This document shows positions 1-8,988 of a DNA stretch of 64,000 bases, piece by piece. The position numbers and the translations under genes are program-made. Location of the stretch: positions 6,719-70,718 of the forward strand of contig JAGYMN010000001.1 of the NCBI GenBank assembly GCA_018400395.1. The letters are read 5' to 3'. The notes under the pieces were generated by a model. That model was given only the letters and a program-made list of their open reading frames with translations. It made no database searches and was not told the DNA's origin. How positions within the stretch are numbered: position 1 is the first letter of the stretch; the number at the start of each line of letters is the position of its first letter. Origin of the DNA: Actinomycetota bacterium. Lineage in GTDB: Bacteria > Actinomycetota > Humimicrobiia > Humimicrobiales > Humimicrobiaceae.

Positions 1-1438
1 CCATTGCAATACCTGAAACAGGACTCCTAAGAGGCACTCCTGCATCCATTAAAGCAAGCGTGCTGCCGCAAACACTGGCCATTGATGTTGAACCGTTTGA
101 ACTTAATATCTCTGATACCATTCTTAATGCATATGGAAAATCTTCTTCATCAGGAATCATCGGCTTAAGTGCTTTTTCGGCCAGTGAACCGTGCCCTATT
201 TCCCTCCTCTTTGGTCCCCTCAGAGGCCAGGTCTCCCCTGTACTGAATGGAGGGAAGTTGTAATGGTGCATATATCTTTTAAATTCATCTCCGCCAAGAC
301 TGTCAAGCCTCTGAACTTCTCTTATGGAACCAAGAGCAAGAATTGTCAGGGCCTGGGTTTTGCCTCTTGTAAAAAGACCTGTCCCATGAGTAGTCTCAGG
401 GAAAAGGCCTACTTCGCAGGATATCTTTCTTATTTCCGAAGTTTTCCTTCCATCAGGTCTTATTCCCTTCTTAAGTATCATATCCCTTACAAGTTCTTTT
501 TCAATGATATCAAAACTTATATTTATGCTCTCTCTTTCATCAGGAAATTCCTTTAACAGCTCTTCCAGTATATCTTCTTTTATCTGCAATGTTCTTTCCT
601 TCAGAAAATCACCCATATCTTCCTGTATGATGTTTGATTTTCCGGGATCCTTCGATAATTCTTCAACCTCGGCAAGCACTTTCTTCATCCTGTCCAGTGT
701 CAGTACTTCTGTTTTCTTTTTTACCTCTTCATTAACCTCAAAACGGAATACCTCGGATTTTTCTTTTCCAACTTCTTTCTTAAATTCTTTCTGGAGTTCC
801 GCAATCCTCTTTATTTCAATATGTGCTTTTTCTATTGCTTCAATAACTAATTCCTCAGAAGCTTCTTTACCGGAAGCTTCCACCATCAATATCGCATTAT
901 CAGTACCAGCAACTACTATATCCAGTATACTTTTTTTTAGCTCTTCATATGTAGGATTTACAATCCATTCCCCGTTAATATTCCCCATCCTTACTGCACC
1001 TACAGGTTCTTCAAAAGGTATATCTGATATATACAGCGACATTGAAGCTCCATTTAATACTGAAATATCGTAAAGATTAATCTTATCTACTGAAAGCACG
1101 GTTGCAATTATTTGAACCTCATTTCTTATATCCCTATCAAAGAGAGGTCTCAACGGTCTGTCCGTAAGTCGCGAGATGAGAATTGCTTTGTCAGAGGCTC
1201 TTCCTTCTCTTCTAAAAAACCCGCCGGGTATCTTACCGGCTGCATACATTCTTTCCTCTACGTCTACCGTAAGCGGAAAGAAATCAAGGTTTTCTGATGG
1301 TTCACGGCTCATTACTGCTGTTACGAGCACACCATTGCCTGCATATTTGACAAGAACAGAATTTGCCCTGTTTGCCATTTTACCGGTGGAAAATTCCATA
1401 TCCTTTCCACCTAAATTTATTTTACATTTAGCTTCCAT
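1..1438 (-). CDS. pnp: polyribonucleotide nucleotidyltransferase (PNPase), 3' end outside window
   Basis: Phosphorolytic 3'-to-5' exoribonuclease of RNA decay, normally a trimer. The minus-strand frame is open from an ATG at 1438 to the window edge and gives 479 codons. It has the first RNase PH core, including the FFRREGR motif at residues 74-80 and the conserved DRPLRPLF stretch just after it, then the linker and much of the second RNase PH domain (GLFTRGKTQAL region). The KH and S1 RNA-binding domains would lie left of the window. The start is chosen because residues 1-13 align with the first strand of the family, although the AAGGAG site is unusually far away (about 14 nt). It follows rpsO, the classic rpsO-pnp pairing. 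No terminator is visible in the 70-bp gap. Confidence 0.97.
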   Translation of the reverse strand, partial: MEAKCKINLGGKDMEFSTGKMANRANSVLVKYAGNGVLVTAVMSREPSENLDFFPLTVDVEERMYAAGKIPGGFFRREGRASDKAILISRLTDRPLRPLFDRDIRNEVQIIATVLSVDKINLYDISVLNGASMSLYISDIPFEEPVGAVRMGNINGEWIVNPTYEELKKSILDIVVAGTDNAILMVEASGKEASEELVIEAIEKAHIEIKRIAELQKEFKKEVGKEKSEVFRFEVNEEVKKKTEVLTLDRMKKVLAEVEELSKDPGKSNIIQEDMGDFLKERTLQIKEDILEELLKEFPDERESINISFDIIEKELVRDMILKKGIRPDGRKTSEIRKISCEVGLFPETTHGTGLFTRGKTQALTILALGSIREVQRLDSLGGDEFKRYMHHYNFPPFSTGETWPLRGPKRREIGHGSLAEKALKPMIPDEEDFPYALRMVSEILSSNGSTSMASVCGSTLALMDAGVPLRSPVSGIAM

Positions 1439-1508
1439 ATTACAACATCAAACTCCTTAAATCTTAAATATAAATGAATTGAAAAAATGAAGCCGGAATG
1501 AAGAGTGG

Positions 1509-1778
1509 TTATTTCCTTAATCCCAGTTCCTTGATAAGCTTTTTATATTTTGAAATCTCACGATTTTTCAAATACTGAAGAAGCCTCTTTCTCTTCCCTA
1601 CCATCATTACCAGACCCCTTCTTGAATGATTATCTTTCTTATTAGCCTTCAGATGCTCATTGAGTTTATTTATCCTGCTGGTCAGTATTGCAATCTGGAC
1701 TTCCGTAGAGCCTGTATCCATTTCATGCGTTTTAAAATTTTCTATAATCTTCTGTTTTTCTTCTTTTACTAGTGTCAA
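1509..1778 (-). CDS. rpsO: 30S ribosomal protein S15
   Basis: Primary-binding small-subunit protein that contacts 16S rRNA helices h20-h22. The body (KEEKQKII, HEMDTGSTEVQIA, KDNHSRRGL, RKRLLQYL) is S15. I place the start at the TTG at 1778, giving 89 aa, the family length, and an N-terminus MTLVKEEK that aligns with the usual MALTKEEK. The frame is open to a GTG at 1790, but that codon overlaps the AAGGAGG Shine-Dalgarno sequence (1790-1796) and would add four residues. The TTG is 11 nt from GGAGG. The 12 bases around this start are identical to those at the rpsP start. It lies between ribF and pnp. Confidence 0.97.
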   Translation of the reverse strand: MTLVKEEKQKIIENFKTHEMDTGSTEVQIAILTSRINKLNEHLKANKKDNHSRRGLVMMVGKRKRLLQYLKNREISKYKKLIKELGLRK

Positions 1779-1881
1779 TCCGATATTCACCTCCTTGAAT
1801 AATCCGTCCTATAATTTATCACAAGTACTTTATAATTACAATTGAATCAATTCCGTTTATTTCATAATTGATTATCTTCTA

Positions 1882-2826
1882 CTATGCCCTGAAAAATATT
1901 TCTGCATCAGAAATATCCTTTTTTATCTGTTCTACCAGCTTCGTACTGTTTTTAAATTTTACTTCTCTTCTCAACTTTTTTAGAAAAGTTACCTTTATTT
2001 CCTTATCATATAAACAGCCTTCGAAATCAAGCAGGTGGCTTTCTACTACTTTTTTCTCCCCTCCAAATGTAGGATTTTTTCCAACATTAATTAATCCTTT
2101 AAGGTTCTTAATGCCATCATCTTTAATTGATACTCTACCAAAATATACACCATCTCCTGGGACTATAAGCTTTTCGGGTAAATCAATATTTGCAGTGGGA
2201 AATCCAAGTTTCCTTCCCCTGCCCGTTCCCCTAACAACTCTTCCTTTAACATAAGGTTCTCTTCCAAGAAGTTCATTTATCCTTTCAATATTACCTTCCT
2301 GATAATACTTCCTGATGACAGTGCTTGATATCACCTCACCCCTGCTCTTTACCAGGCTTACTTCATTTATAATAGCTCCCTGGCTGCCCATATAATCTTT
2401 TAAAAATGCCGTATCTCCTCCGGCATCCTTACCAAATCTGAAACCCTGACCTATAAAAAGTCCTTTTATATAAAATAATCCTTTTAATATATCATCACAG
2501 AATACTTTTGGGCTAAGATTTAAAAAATCCATTCCAATTTCTGCAGTTACTATTGCTTCTATTCCCAGTTTTTTTATTATTCTTATTTTTTCCTCATAGG
2601 GAAGAATCAACTCTTTATATATTCTGCTTTTAATGATATTTATTGGAGGTCTGTCAAATGTAAGTGCCACGCTCGTTCCTCCATTTTCCAATGCTCTTTC
2701 ACAGCACATTTTTATTATTTTCTGGTGTCCCCTGTGCACTCCGTCAAAAAAGCCTATCACCATCAGTGTATGGGCATCTTTGAATTGATCTTTTTTTATA
2801 TCTTTTAATTTAAAAATTCTGGCCAA
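1882..2826 (-). CDS. ribF: bifunctional riboflavin kinase / FAD synthetase
   Basis: Makes FMN from riboflavin and then FAD. The 314 aa protein has the N-terminal adenylyltransferase motif GFFDGVHRGH at residues 25-34 and the C-terminal riboflavin kinase motif PTAN at 210-213 within a GxxLGFPTAN context. Length is normal for the prokaryotic bifunctional form. The start is a TTG at 2826 behind AGGAAG, and no better start is nearby. It sits between truB and rpsO, as in many bacteria. No FMN riboswitch is visible upstream, where only 56 bp separate it from truB. Confidence 0.96.
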   Translation of the reverse strand: MARIFKLKDIKKDQFKDAHTLMVIGFFDGVHRGHQKIIKMCCERALENGGTSVALTFDRPPINIIKSRIYKELILPYEEKIRIIKKLGIEAIVTAEIGMDFLNLSPKVFCDDILKGLFYIKGLFIGQGFRFGKDAGGDTAFLKDYMGSQGAIINEVSLVKSRGEVISSTVIRKYYQEGNIERINELLGREPYVKGRVVRGTGRGRKLGFPTANIDLPEKLIVPGDGVYFGRVSIKDDGIKNLKGLINVGKNPTFGGEKKVVESHLLDFEGCLYDKEIKVTFLKKLRREVKFKNSTKLVEQIKKDISDAEIFFRA

Positions 2827-2882
2827 AAACTTCCTTTTTGGATATCTACATAAAATTTAAACTATTTGATTTTAATTAATTA

Positions 2883-3892
2883 TTAAAAAATTACAATATT
2901 TTCTGTAAAATTTTTATTAAAACTTTTAGTATCTTCGATATATAAACCTTTTTTTAATCTGTGCAGCGCAATTATATTACCTTCCAGGGATCTTATTGCT
3001 ATGACCCTTCCCAGATTATCCTCCGAAACCCTGAGTTCATTTAAAAAACATGATAATTTCTTACTATCCGTATCAATAATCTCTGTCCTTAACGGGCTGC
3101 CATCTATTATTCTTTTCTCATTTTCTTTTCTTACGTAAACTGACGGGTTTTTATCAAACAGATTTCCCAAACTCATTATTCCTCTTTCATTTACAGGAAC
3201 CTTATTAAGTTTGGCCATATAAATCATTTCTTTTATGCTTCTTGCATGTTCAATTTTAAAATCTCCTATATCTGTCCTTATAAGTCCTGCAAGTGCTGCT
3301 CCTGTTCCGTATGTCTCTCCCATATCGTTCGCAAGAGACCTTATGTAGGTTCCCGCACTGCATTTTATTTTAAGAATCAATAAATTTCTTTCTATCCTCA
3401 GGATATCCATATTATAAATCTCTATTTCACGATAATTTCTCTTTATCTCTACTCCCATTCTTGCAAATCTATACAGGGGTTTACCCCCGTGCTTGACTGA
3501 TGAATACATTGGAGGTAATTGCCTTAACCTCCCTTTAAAGTCTCCCAAAATATTATTTAAAATATTTTTATTAAGTTCTTGAACTTTTTCTTTCCTTATT
3601 ACTTTCCCATCAAGATCCCATGTATCTGTCTGTATTCCGAATTTTAATAAAGCAATATATTCTTTAGGAAGCCCAATAAATTCGCTGGAAATTTTTGTAC
3701 CCTTATTTATAAGAAGGATCATCAGACCAGAAGCTGCAGGGTCAAGAGTACCGGTGTGTCCAATTTTTTCTAAAAAAAAACTTTCCTTATTCCTCTTATT
3801 ACATCATAGGAAGTTATGCCTGATGGTTTATATGCAAGGATTATACCATTAAAACCCTTTAATAACCCTGAACGCCCGTCTTTTCCAATCAT
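2883..3892 (-). CDS. truB: tRNA pseudouridine(55) synthase TruB, interrupted by a frameshift
   Basis: TruB converts U55 of the tRNA T-loop to pseudouridine. An ATG at 3892 overlaps the stop of nrnA (ATGA), and its frame encodes the N-terminus (GIILAYKPSGITSYDVI) but stops at a TAG at 3770-3772 directly after a run of nine T (plus-strand A at 3772-3780). One frame over, the sequence continues as EKIGHTGTLDPAASG, which holds the catalytic Asp, and stays open to 2883. One more T would restore a 336 aa protein whose spacing matches the family. The open frame starting at the internal ATG at 3722 lacks the catalytic motif, so it is not the real gene. Possible causes are a recent mutation, a homopolymer sequencing error, or transcriptional slippage on U9. 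The family call is certain; the gene's integrity is not. Confidence 0.85.
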
Positions 3893-4893
3893 ACCGTTCC
3901 GTTCCCTATAGCCTCTTTCATCCTTTCAATCACTTCATTAAGGCTGCCGTCATCCTTATATGCAGAAGCACTGCGGTGCCCTCCGCCACCAAAAATTGAA
4001 GCTATTCTTGACAGGTCTATATTACTGTCAGACGTCCTGAGGCTTACCTTGAATGAATTAACATCTATCTGTTTTATAAGAACAGTTATTTTTGCGCCTT
4101 CGGCACTTCTTAAAAGCTCTATTATACCGTCCTGCGCATAAAAAGGAATTTTTAATCTGGTAAAATCTTCTTTTAATATATAAGAATAAATAAGGCTAAG
4201 AGATTTTACGTATTCTATTCTGCTGAAAACCTTCTGTATAAGCTTGAACCTTCCAAGGGGGTCACTTTCATATATATAACCATAAACATCAGAGGGTTTG
4301 ATTCCAATCTTTATTAGTTCACTCGCTATCCTGTGAACATTTGCTGTTGTACTGCTGTACTGAAATCTGCCGGTATCCGTAAGTATTCCCACATAAATAC
4401 CTATGCCTATATCATAATTTAATTTCTCCCTGTAATTTTTGTAAATGAATTCATAAAGCATTTCAGCAGTTGCAGACTTATTTCTATCAACCATATTCAT
4501 ATCGCCAAAGCAGCTATTACTGCTGTGATGGTCCACATTTATTACACAGCCTGTTTTTTCCCTTAAATAATCAAAATCAATGCCTGCCCTCTCTGCTTCA
4601 GCACAATCGACCATGATACATACGGGCCTGTTTCTTAAAAGAACTTCTAATTCTGGATGCTTTTTAATTTTATTAAAGTCCGGTAAAAAACTATATTGAT
4701 ACGGAAGATCGCTATTACATATCATAGTTGTTTTTTTATTCATTGAAGAAATAAGGCTGTTCAAAGCTGTAAGCGATCCAAGGGCATCTCCATCAGGAAA
4801 TATATGGGTAATTATTAAAAATTCATCATTTCTTTCTATCTGTCTGGCCATATTCCGGTATAATATATCCCGGTCTTCATTATTAACTACCAC
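3889..4893 (-). CDS. nrnA: DHH/DHHA1 phosphoesterase, NrnA-like oligoribonuclease / pAp phosphatase
   Basis: NrnA-type enzymes degrade 2-5 nt RNA and dephosphorylate pAp using two Mn ions. With the chosen start the protein is 334 aa. It shows DGDALGS at residues 33-39, the VDHHSSN motif near residue 118 and the DHHA1 glycine-rich GGGGHRSASA motif near the C-terminus. The frame is open upstream to a TTG at 4923, but a GTG at 4893 has AAGGA 7 nt upstream and overlaps the rbfA stop by 11 bp, so I prefer it. Its 3' end overlaps the truB start. The order rbfA-nrnA-truB-ribF-rpsO-pnp is widely conserved. Confidence 0.94.
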   Translation of the reverse strand: MVVNNEDRDILYRNMARQIERNDEFLIITHIFPDGDALGSLTALNSLISSMNKKTTMICNSDLPYQYSFLPDFNKIKKHPELEVLLRNRPVCIMVDCAEAERAGIDFDYLREKTGCVINVDHHSSNSCFGDMNMVDRNKSATAEMLYEFIYKNYREKLNYDIGIGIYVGILTDTGRFQYSSTTANVHRIASELIKIGIKPSDVYGYIYESDPLGRFKLIQKVFSRIEYVKSLSLIYSYILKEDFTRLKIPFYAQDGIIELLRSAEGAKITVLIKQIDVNSFKVSLRTSDSNIDLSRIASIFGGGGHRSASAYKDDGSLNEVIERMKEAIGNGTV

Positions 4894-5239
4894 TATCTTT
4901 TCCTTCTTTGTTAATGGTCTCAAGTATTTTAGATATTCTCATCCCTCTGTCAATTGAATCATCATATATAAATTTTAAATCGGGTATATTTTTTAATCTG
5001 ATCCTTCCAGAAATCTTTTTCTTTATAAAGCCGACACATCCCCTTAGGATCTCCAGACTATTTCTCCTGTCCTCTTCTTTTCCCATTATGCTTAAATATA
5101 TATCAAGATATTTACAGTCTGCTGAGAGCTTTGTACCTGTAATAGTAACAAAACCAATCCTTGGATCTTTTAATTCCGTGTTTATTATAAAGCTTATTTC
5201 TCTTTTTATATCAATTGTTAACTTCTTTAATCTATCCAC
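4883..5239 (-). CDS. rbfA: 30S ribosome-binding factor RbfA
   Basis: Single KH-fold protein that helps 16S rRNA 5'-end maturation and late 30S assembly. The 118 aa product has the family signature (REISFIINTELKDPR near residues 13-27, then SADCKYLDIYLSIMG) and the usual length. The start is a GTG at 5239 with only a weak Shine-Dalgarno (AAAG). It lies 15 bp after infB and overlaps nrnA, so translational coupling is likely. Confidence 0.95.
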   Translation of the reverse strand: MDRLKKLTIDIKREISFIINTELKDPRIGFVTITGTKLSADCKYLDIYLSIMGKEEDRRNSLEILRGCVGFIKKKISGRIRLKNIPDLKFIYDDSIDRGMRISKILETINKEGKDSGS

Positions 5240-5254
5240 AATCTTTACAATAAA

Positions 5255-7825
5255 TTATATAATTTCAAAAAGTTCCAGTATATCATTTTGCTCTATAGAC
5301 TGATAATTAACAATTCTTATACCACACTCATATCCTGCAGCTACATTCTTTACATCTTCCTTGAATCTTTGAAGACTTTCTACTTTACCTTCATAAATAA
5401 TCGAGCCGTTCCTGATTACACGTACCATATCGCCTCTCTCAACTGAACCTTCAGTAATGTAGCAGCCGGCTATTTTCCCAATTTTAGAAAACTTAAATAT
5501 TTCTCTTACTTCAGCTTTTCCTTTTTCAACTATCTTTTTTTCTGGTTCCAGAAGACCCTCGAAGGCAAGTTTTATATCATCTATAAGTTTATATATTATT
5601 GCGTAGGTCCTTATATCCACTTTCTCCCTTAAGTTTAGAGAAGTTGCTGTAGCTGTTGGGACAACTCCAAAACCTACTATAATCGCACTGGAAGCACTTG
5701 CCAGAAGGATATCACTTTCTGTAATGGCACCTATGCCCTTGTGAATTATTTCTATTTTTATTTCATCCGTTTCAATTTTTTTAAGGGATTTATCTACTGC
5801 ATCCAATGAACCTTCTGATTCTGCCTTGAGTATCAATTTTAATTTTTTTAACTCACCCTGTTGTGACATCTCTGAAAGGTTTTCAAGTGTCAGTATCTTT
5901 CTGGAACTGCCCATCTTCATAACTTTTTTATCATAATCTCTTTTTGAAAGAAGGTCTTTTCCTACTTTTTCATTTTTAACCACAAAAAGTTTATCCCCTG
6001 CCTTTGGAAGAGATGAAAATCCCGTCATTTCTACAGGACTTGAAAGTGAAGCTTCTTTTAAGTCTATGCCATTTTCATCTCTTATCGTCCTTATTCTGCC
6101 GTATGAGTCTCCTGTTACAAATGAGTCTCCTACTTTTATTTTGCCTCTCTTCACTATTAGGGAACCAATTGGACCCATTCCCTTATCAAGCCTGCTTTCA
6201 ATTATTATCCCTGTTGCCACAGCATCCGGATTACCTTTCAGATCCTGCATATCTGCTACAAGAAGGATCATTTCCAATAAATCATCAATATTCTTGTTAT
6301 TTTTTGCAGAGATCTCAACAACAATGGTATCACCGCCCCATTCTTCTGTAACCAGCCCGTGTTCGGTAAGCCCCTGTTTTATTCTTTTTGGATCTGAATC
6401 TGGCAGATCTATTTTATTTATCGCTACAATTATTGGAACATCTGCATCTTTTGCATGGTCTATCGCTTCAACAGTCTGCGGCATAATACCATCATCTGCT
6501 GCAATTACTATTACTGCTATATCTGTAACTCCTGTACCTCTTGCCCTTATAGAAGTGAAAGCTTCATGACCGGGTGTGTCTATGAATGTAATCTTTCTCT
6601 TATTATATTCTATCTGATATGCACCAATATGCTGTGTTATTCCACCGGCTTCACTACTGGCAACTTTAGTTTTCCTTATTGAATCAAGAAGTGTGGTTTT
6701 ACCATGATCAACATGACCCATTACCGTAACAATAGGAGCCCTTTTTACCAGTTCTTCCTCGGAATCCTTATAAACTTCCTCCATCTTTTCTTCAAATCCA
6801 ATTATTCTGTATTTAAAACTATATTCATTTGACAGAAATTCTAGCAGATCTTTACTCGGTGACTGATTTATTGTAAGTACTTCACCCATTTTAAAAAGTA
6901 AGCTTATTATTTCACTTGAAGGTATGTTTACCTTTTCAGAAAGCTGTTTTATTGTGATACCTTCGTGTACTTCTATGATCTTCTTTATTTCAGGTCTTTT
7001 TTTCCTAATTTTTTCAGGTTCCTTTGCCTTGCTCTGTCCAGAAGGTTTGCTTTCCTTTCCAACTTTAGTGCGCTTTTTCTGCAGGAATTTTGCCTTTAGT
7101 CTCCCGCTCTTCTCCTCTTTGTCAAGTTCTTTATCAAGTACGCTTCTTATACTTTTCTTTTTTTCTTCTTCCCAAACTACTCTTTTATTAGAAACCTTTT
7201 TTGTGCTAATAAATTTATCTTCTTCCAGGTCTATTGAATCTTCTATGCTCTCCCTTATTGCATCCTCTTCTTTAAGAGATTTCTTCCTGTCCCGCACTGC
7301 CCTTGCAGCATGTTTCCTTTCAGATTTATCTTCCTTCTTCTCTTCTTCTTCTTCGATTTTTTTAGCCTCTTCGAGAGCTTTCTTCTCTTCTTCTTTCTTT
7401 TTTGCTTCTTCTTCGGCCTTCTTTTTTGCTTCTTCTTCGGCCTTCTTTTCTGCTTCTTCTTTTCTTTTAGCTTCCTCTTCTGCTTTTCTTGATTCTTCAG
7501 CTTTCTTTTTTACTTCCTCTGCTGCCTTTCTTTTTGCAGCTTCCTTTTCTTTTTTATCCTGCTGTCTTTTTTTCTTCTCGGCTTCTATTGCTTTTTTCTT
7601 TTCTTCCTTAGCTCTCTCTTTTTCCCTTGATTTTTTCTCCAGGGCTTCCTTTTCTTTTCTCTTTGCCTCTTTTTTAATAGCAATATCAATTTTTTTAACC
7701 TGTGAATCGTTAAGTACCGACATCTCTCCTTTTATGGCAATGCCAAGGCTATCACAGATATAAAAAATATCATTTATATCTAATTTTTTTTCTTTTGCTA
7801 AATCAATAACCTTAATATCTATCAC
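5255..7825 (-). CDS. infB: translation initiation factor IF-2
   Basis: GTPase that brings initiator tRNA to the 30S subunit and promotes subunit joining. The 856 aa protein has a short N-terminal IF2-N-like segment (1-50), a very charged Lys/Glu/Ala coiled stretch (about 50-280), a second IF2-N segment (about 280-340), then the G domain: GHVDHGKT 370-377, DTPGH 416-420, NKID 470-473. The C-terminal beta-barrel and fMet-tRNA domains follow. The charged stretch contains near-repeats of EEAKKKAE that also show as DNA repeats around 7380-7460. The start is unclear: the GTG at 7825 overlaps the only good Shine-Dalgarno (AGGAG), while an in-frame ATT four codons on is about 8 nt from it. Confidence 0.97.
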   Translation of the reverse strand: MIDIKVIDLAKEKKLDINDIFYICDSLGIAIKGEMSVLNDSQVKKIDIAIKKEAKRKEKEALEKKSREKERAKEEKKKAIEAEKKKRQQDKKEKEAAKRKAAEEVKKKAEESRKAEEEAKRKEEAEKKAEEEAKKKAEEEAKKKEEEKKALEEAKKIEEEEEKKEDKSERKHAARAVRDRKKSLKEEDAIRESIEDSIDLEEDKFISTKKVSNKRVVWEEEKKKSIRSVLDKELDKEEKSGRLKAKFLQKKRTKVGKESKPSGQSKAKEPEKIRKKRPEIKKIIEVHEGITIKQLSEKVNIPSSEIISLLFKMGEVLTINQSPSKDLLEFLSNEYSFKYRIIGFEEKMEEVYKDSEEELVKRAPIVTVMGHVDHGKTTLLDSIRKTKVASSEAGGITQHIGAYQIEYNKRKITFIDTPGHEAFTSIRARGTGVTDIAVIVIAADDGIMPQTVEAIDHAKDADVPIIVAINKIDLPDSDPKRIKQGLTEHGLVTEEWGGDTIVVEISAKNNKNIDDLLEMILLVADMQDLKGNPDAVATGIIIESRLDKGMGPIGSLIVKRGKIKVGDSFVTGDSYGRIRTIRDENGIDLKEASLSSPVEMTGFSSLPKAGDKLFVVKNEKVGKDLLSKRDYDKKVMKMGSSRKILTLENLSEMSQQGELKKLKLILKAESEGSLDAVDKSLKKIETDEIKIEIIHKGIGAITESDILLASASSAIIVGFGVVPTATATSLNLREKVDIRTYAIIYKLIDDIKLAFEGLLEPEKKIVEKGKAEVREIFKFSKIGKIAGCYITEGSVERGDMVRVIRNGSIIYEGKVESLQRFKEDVKNVAAGYECGIRIVNYQSIEQNDILELFEII

Positions 7826-7856
7826 TCCTATCTAAAGATAATAAGTAATACATGTT

Positions 7857-8897
7857 CTAGGACCCTTCTTCTGTTTCTTCAGACTTACCCATTATTCTTT
7901 CCTCTCTTGCCTCAGCAAGCTCTTCTTCAAACTGTTTTTCACTCTTTATGTCTATCTTCCAGCCTGTAAGCCTGGCAGCAAGTCTGGCGTTCTGGCCTTC
8001 CCTTCCAATGGCAAGAGAAAGCTGATCATCTGAAACCACTATAAGGGAAAATTTATTATCTTCATCTATAAGTACTTTATTCACCCTTGCAGGACTAAGC
8101 GAGTTTTTTATATATGCAACTACATCCTGGCTGTAATCTACTATATCTATTTTTTCCCCATTAAGCTCATTTACTATCATCTTCACCCTCGAACCTTTCG
8201 GCCCCACGCATGCACCTACCGGATCCACATTTTTTTCGTTAGACCTTACTGCTATTTTCGTTCTGTAACCAGCTTCCCTGGCAATACTCATTATCTCCAC
8301 AACACCTTCATATATTTCAGGTACTTCAAGCTCGAACAACTTTCTTATAAGACCGGTATGTGTCCGTGACACTATTACCTGGGGCCCTTTGGTTGTCTTT
8401 CTCACATCAGAGATATAACACTTTATCCGGTCACCATGTCTGTATCTTTCTCCGGGTGCCTGTTCATACGGAGGTAAAAGTGCTTCCACTTTTCCAAGAT
8501 CTACCAGCGTAAAACGTGAATCGCTCTGCTGTATTATTCCTGTTACGAGATCGCCCACTCTGTCTTTAAATTCGTCATACATTATCTCTCTCTCAGCTTC
8601 TTTGATCCTCTGCTTTATGACCTGCTTTGCAGTCTGTGCAGCTATTCTCCCAAAGTTGTCGGGTGTAACCTCTATTTCATTATTTTCACTTTCATCTTCG
8701 CCTTCATTTTCAATTATTTTAAATACCCTTATATTACCGCTTTTATTATCTATATCTATTCTGCAATCATATTCTACCTGGTAGTTTCTTTTGTAGGCTG
8801 AAGCAAGCGCTACTTTAAGCGCTTCTATAATGGTATCCATTTTTATACCTTTTTCTTTTTCAAGCTCAGCCAGAGCTGATATTAGTTCCTTATTCAC
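7857..8897 (-). CDS. nusA: transcription termination/antitermination protein NusA
   Basis: RNA polymerase-associated factor for pausing, intrinsic termination and antitermination. The 346 aa protein has the N-terminal polymerase-binding domain, S1, and two KH domains (DPVGACVGPKGSRV and LSLAIGREGQNARLAARLTGW), and lacks the C-terminal acidic repeats of E. coli, as in Gram-positive NusA. I choose the GTG at 8897 because AGGTGG lies 5 nt upstream and the product begins MNKELISALAELEKEKG, the usual start. The frame is open back to a TTG at 8918. It heads nusA-infB-rbfA, but rimP is not upstream; recD2 is there instead. A promoter and a terminator-like hairpin precede it and suggest attenuation. 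Confidence 0.97.
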   Translation of the reverse strand: MNKELISALAELEKEKGIKMDTIIEALKVALASAYKRNYQVEYDCRIDIDNKSGNIRVFKIIENEGEDESENNEIEVTPDNFGRIAAQTAKQVIKQRIKEAEREIMYDEFKDRVGDLVTGIIQQSDSRFTLVDLGKVEALLPPYEQAPGERYRHGDRIKCYISDVRKTTKGPQVIVSRTHTGLIRKLFELEVPEIYEGVVEIMSIAREAGYRTKIAVRSNEKNVDPVGACVGPKGSRVKMIVNELNGEKIDIVDYSQDVVAYIKNSLSPARVNKVLIDEDNKFSLIVVSDDQLSLAIGREGQNARLAARLTGWKIDIKSEKQFEEELAEAREERIMGKSEETEEGS

Positions 8898-8932
8898 TGA
8901 AACCACCTGTAAATTCAAATTTGTCCTTAATC

Positions 8933-8965
8933 AAAAAAATAGTGGGTTGCTCCCACTATTTTTTT
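8933..8965 (-). terminator. intrinsic terminator / attenuator in nusA leader
   Basis: A perfect 14-bp inverted repeat with a 5-nt loop: arms 8933-8946 and 8952-8965. On the minus strand the stem ends in seven U, and with the A-rich 5' arm the hairpin is terminator-like in both directions. It lies between the candidate nusA promoter (8989-9018) and the nusA start at 8897, so it can attenuate nusA and also terminate recD2 transcripts. Sequence observation; the regulatory role is inferred. Confidence 0.75.
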
Positions 8966-8988
8966 CAACCTTTTAAAATTTCGTTAAA

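Noticed and set aside
2827..2882. FMN riboswitch before ribF
   Set aside because: The 56-bp gap is AT-rich with no conserved riboswitch core.
7380..7560. Tandem repeat or low-complexity element
   Set aside because: The repeats encode the Lys/Glu/Ala coiled stretch of IF-2 and need no other explanation.
6924..7763. Long plus-strand open frame opposite infB
   Set aside because: Its Ser/Phe-rich product is the mirror of Lys/Glu codons of infB; no start signal.
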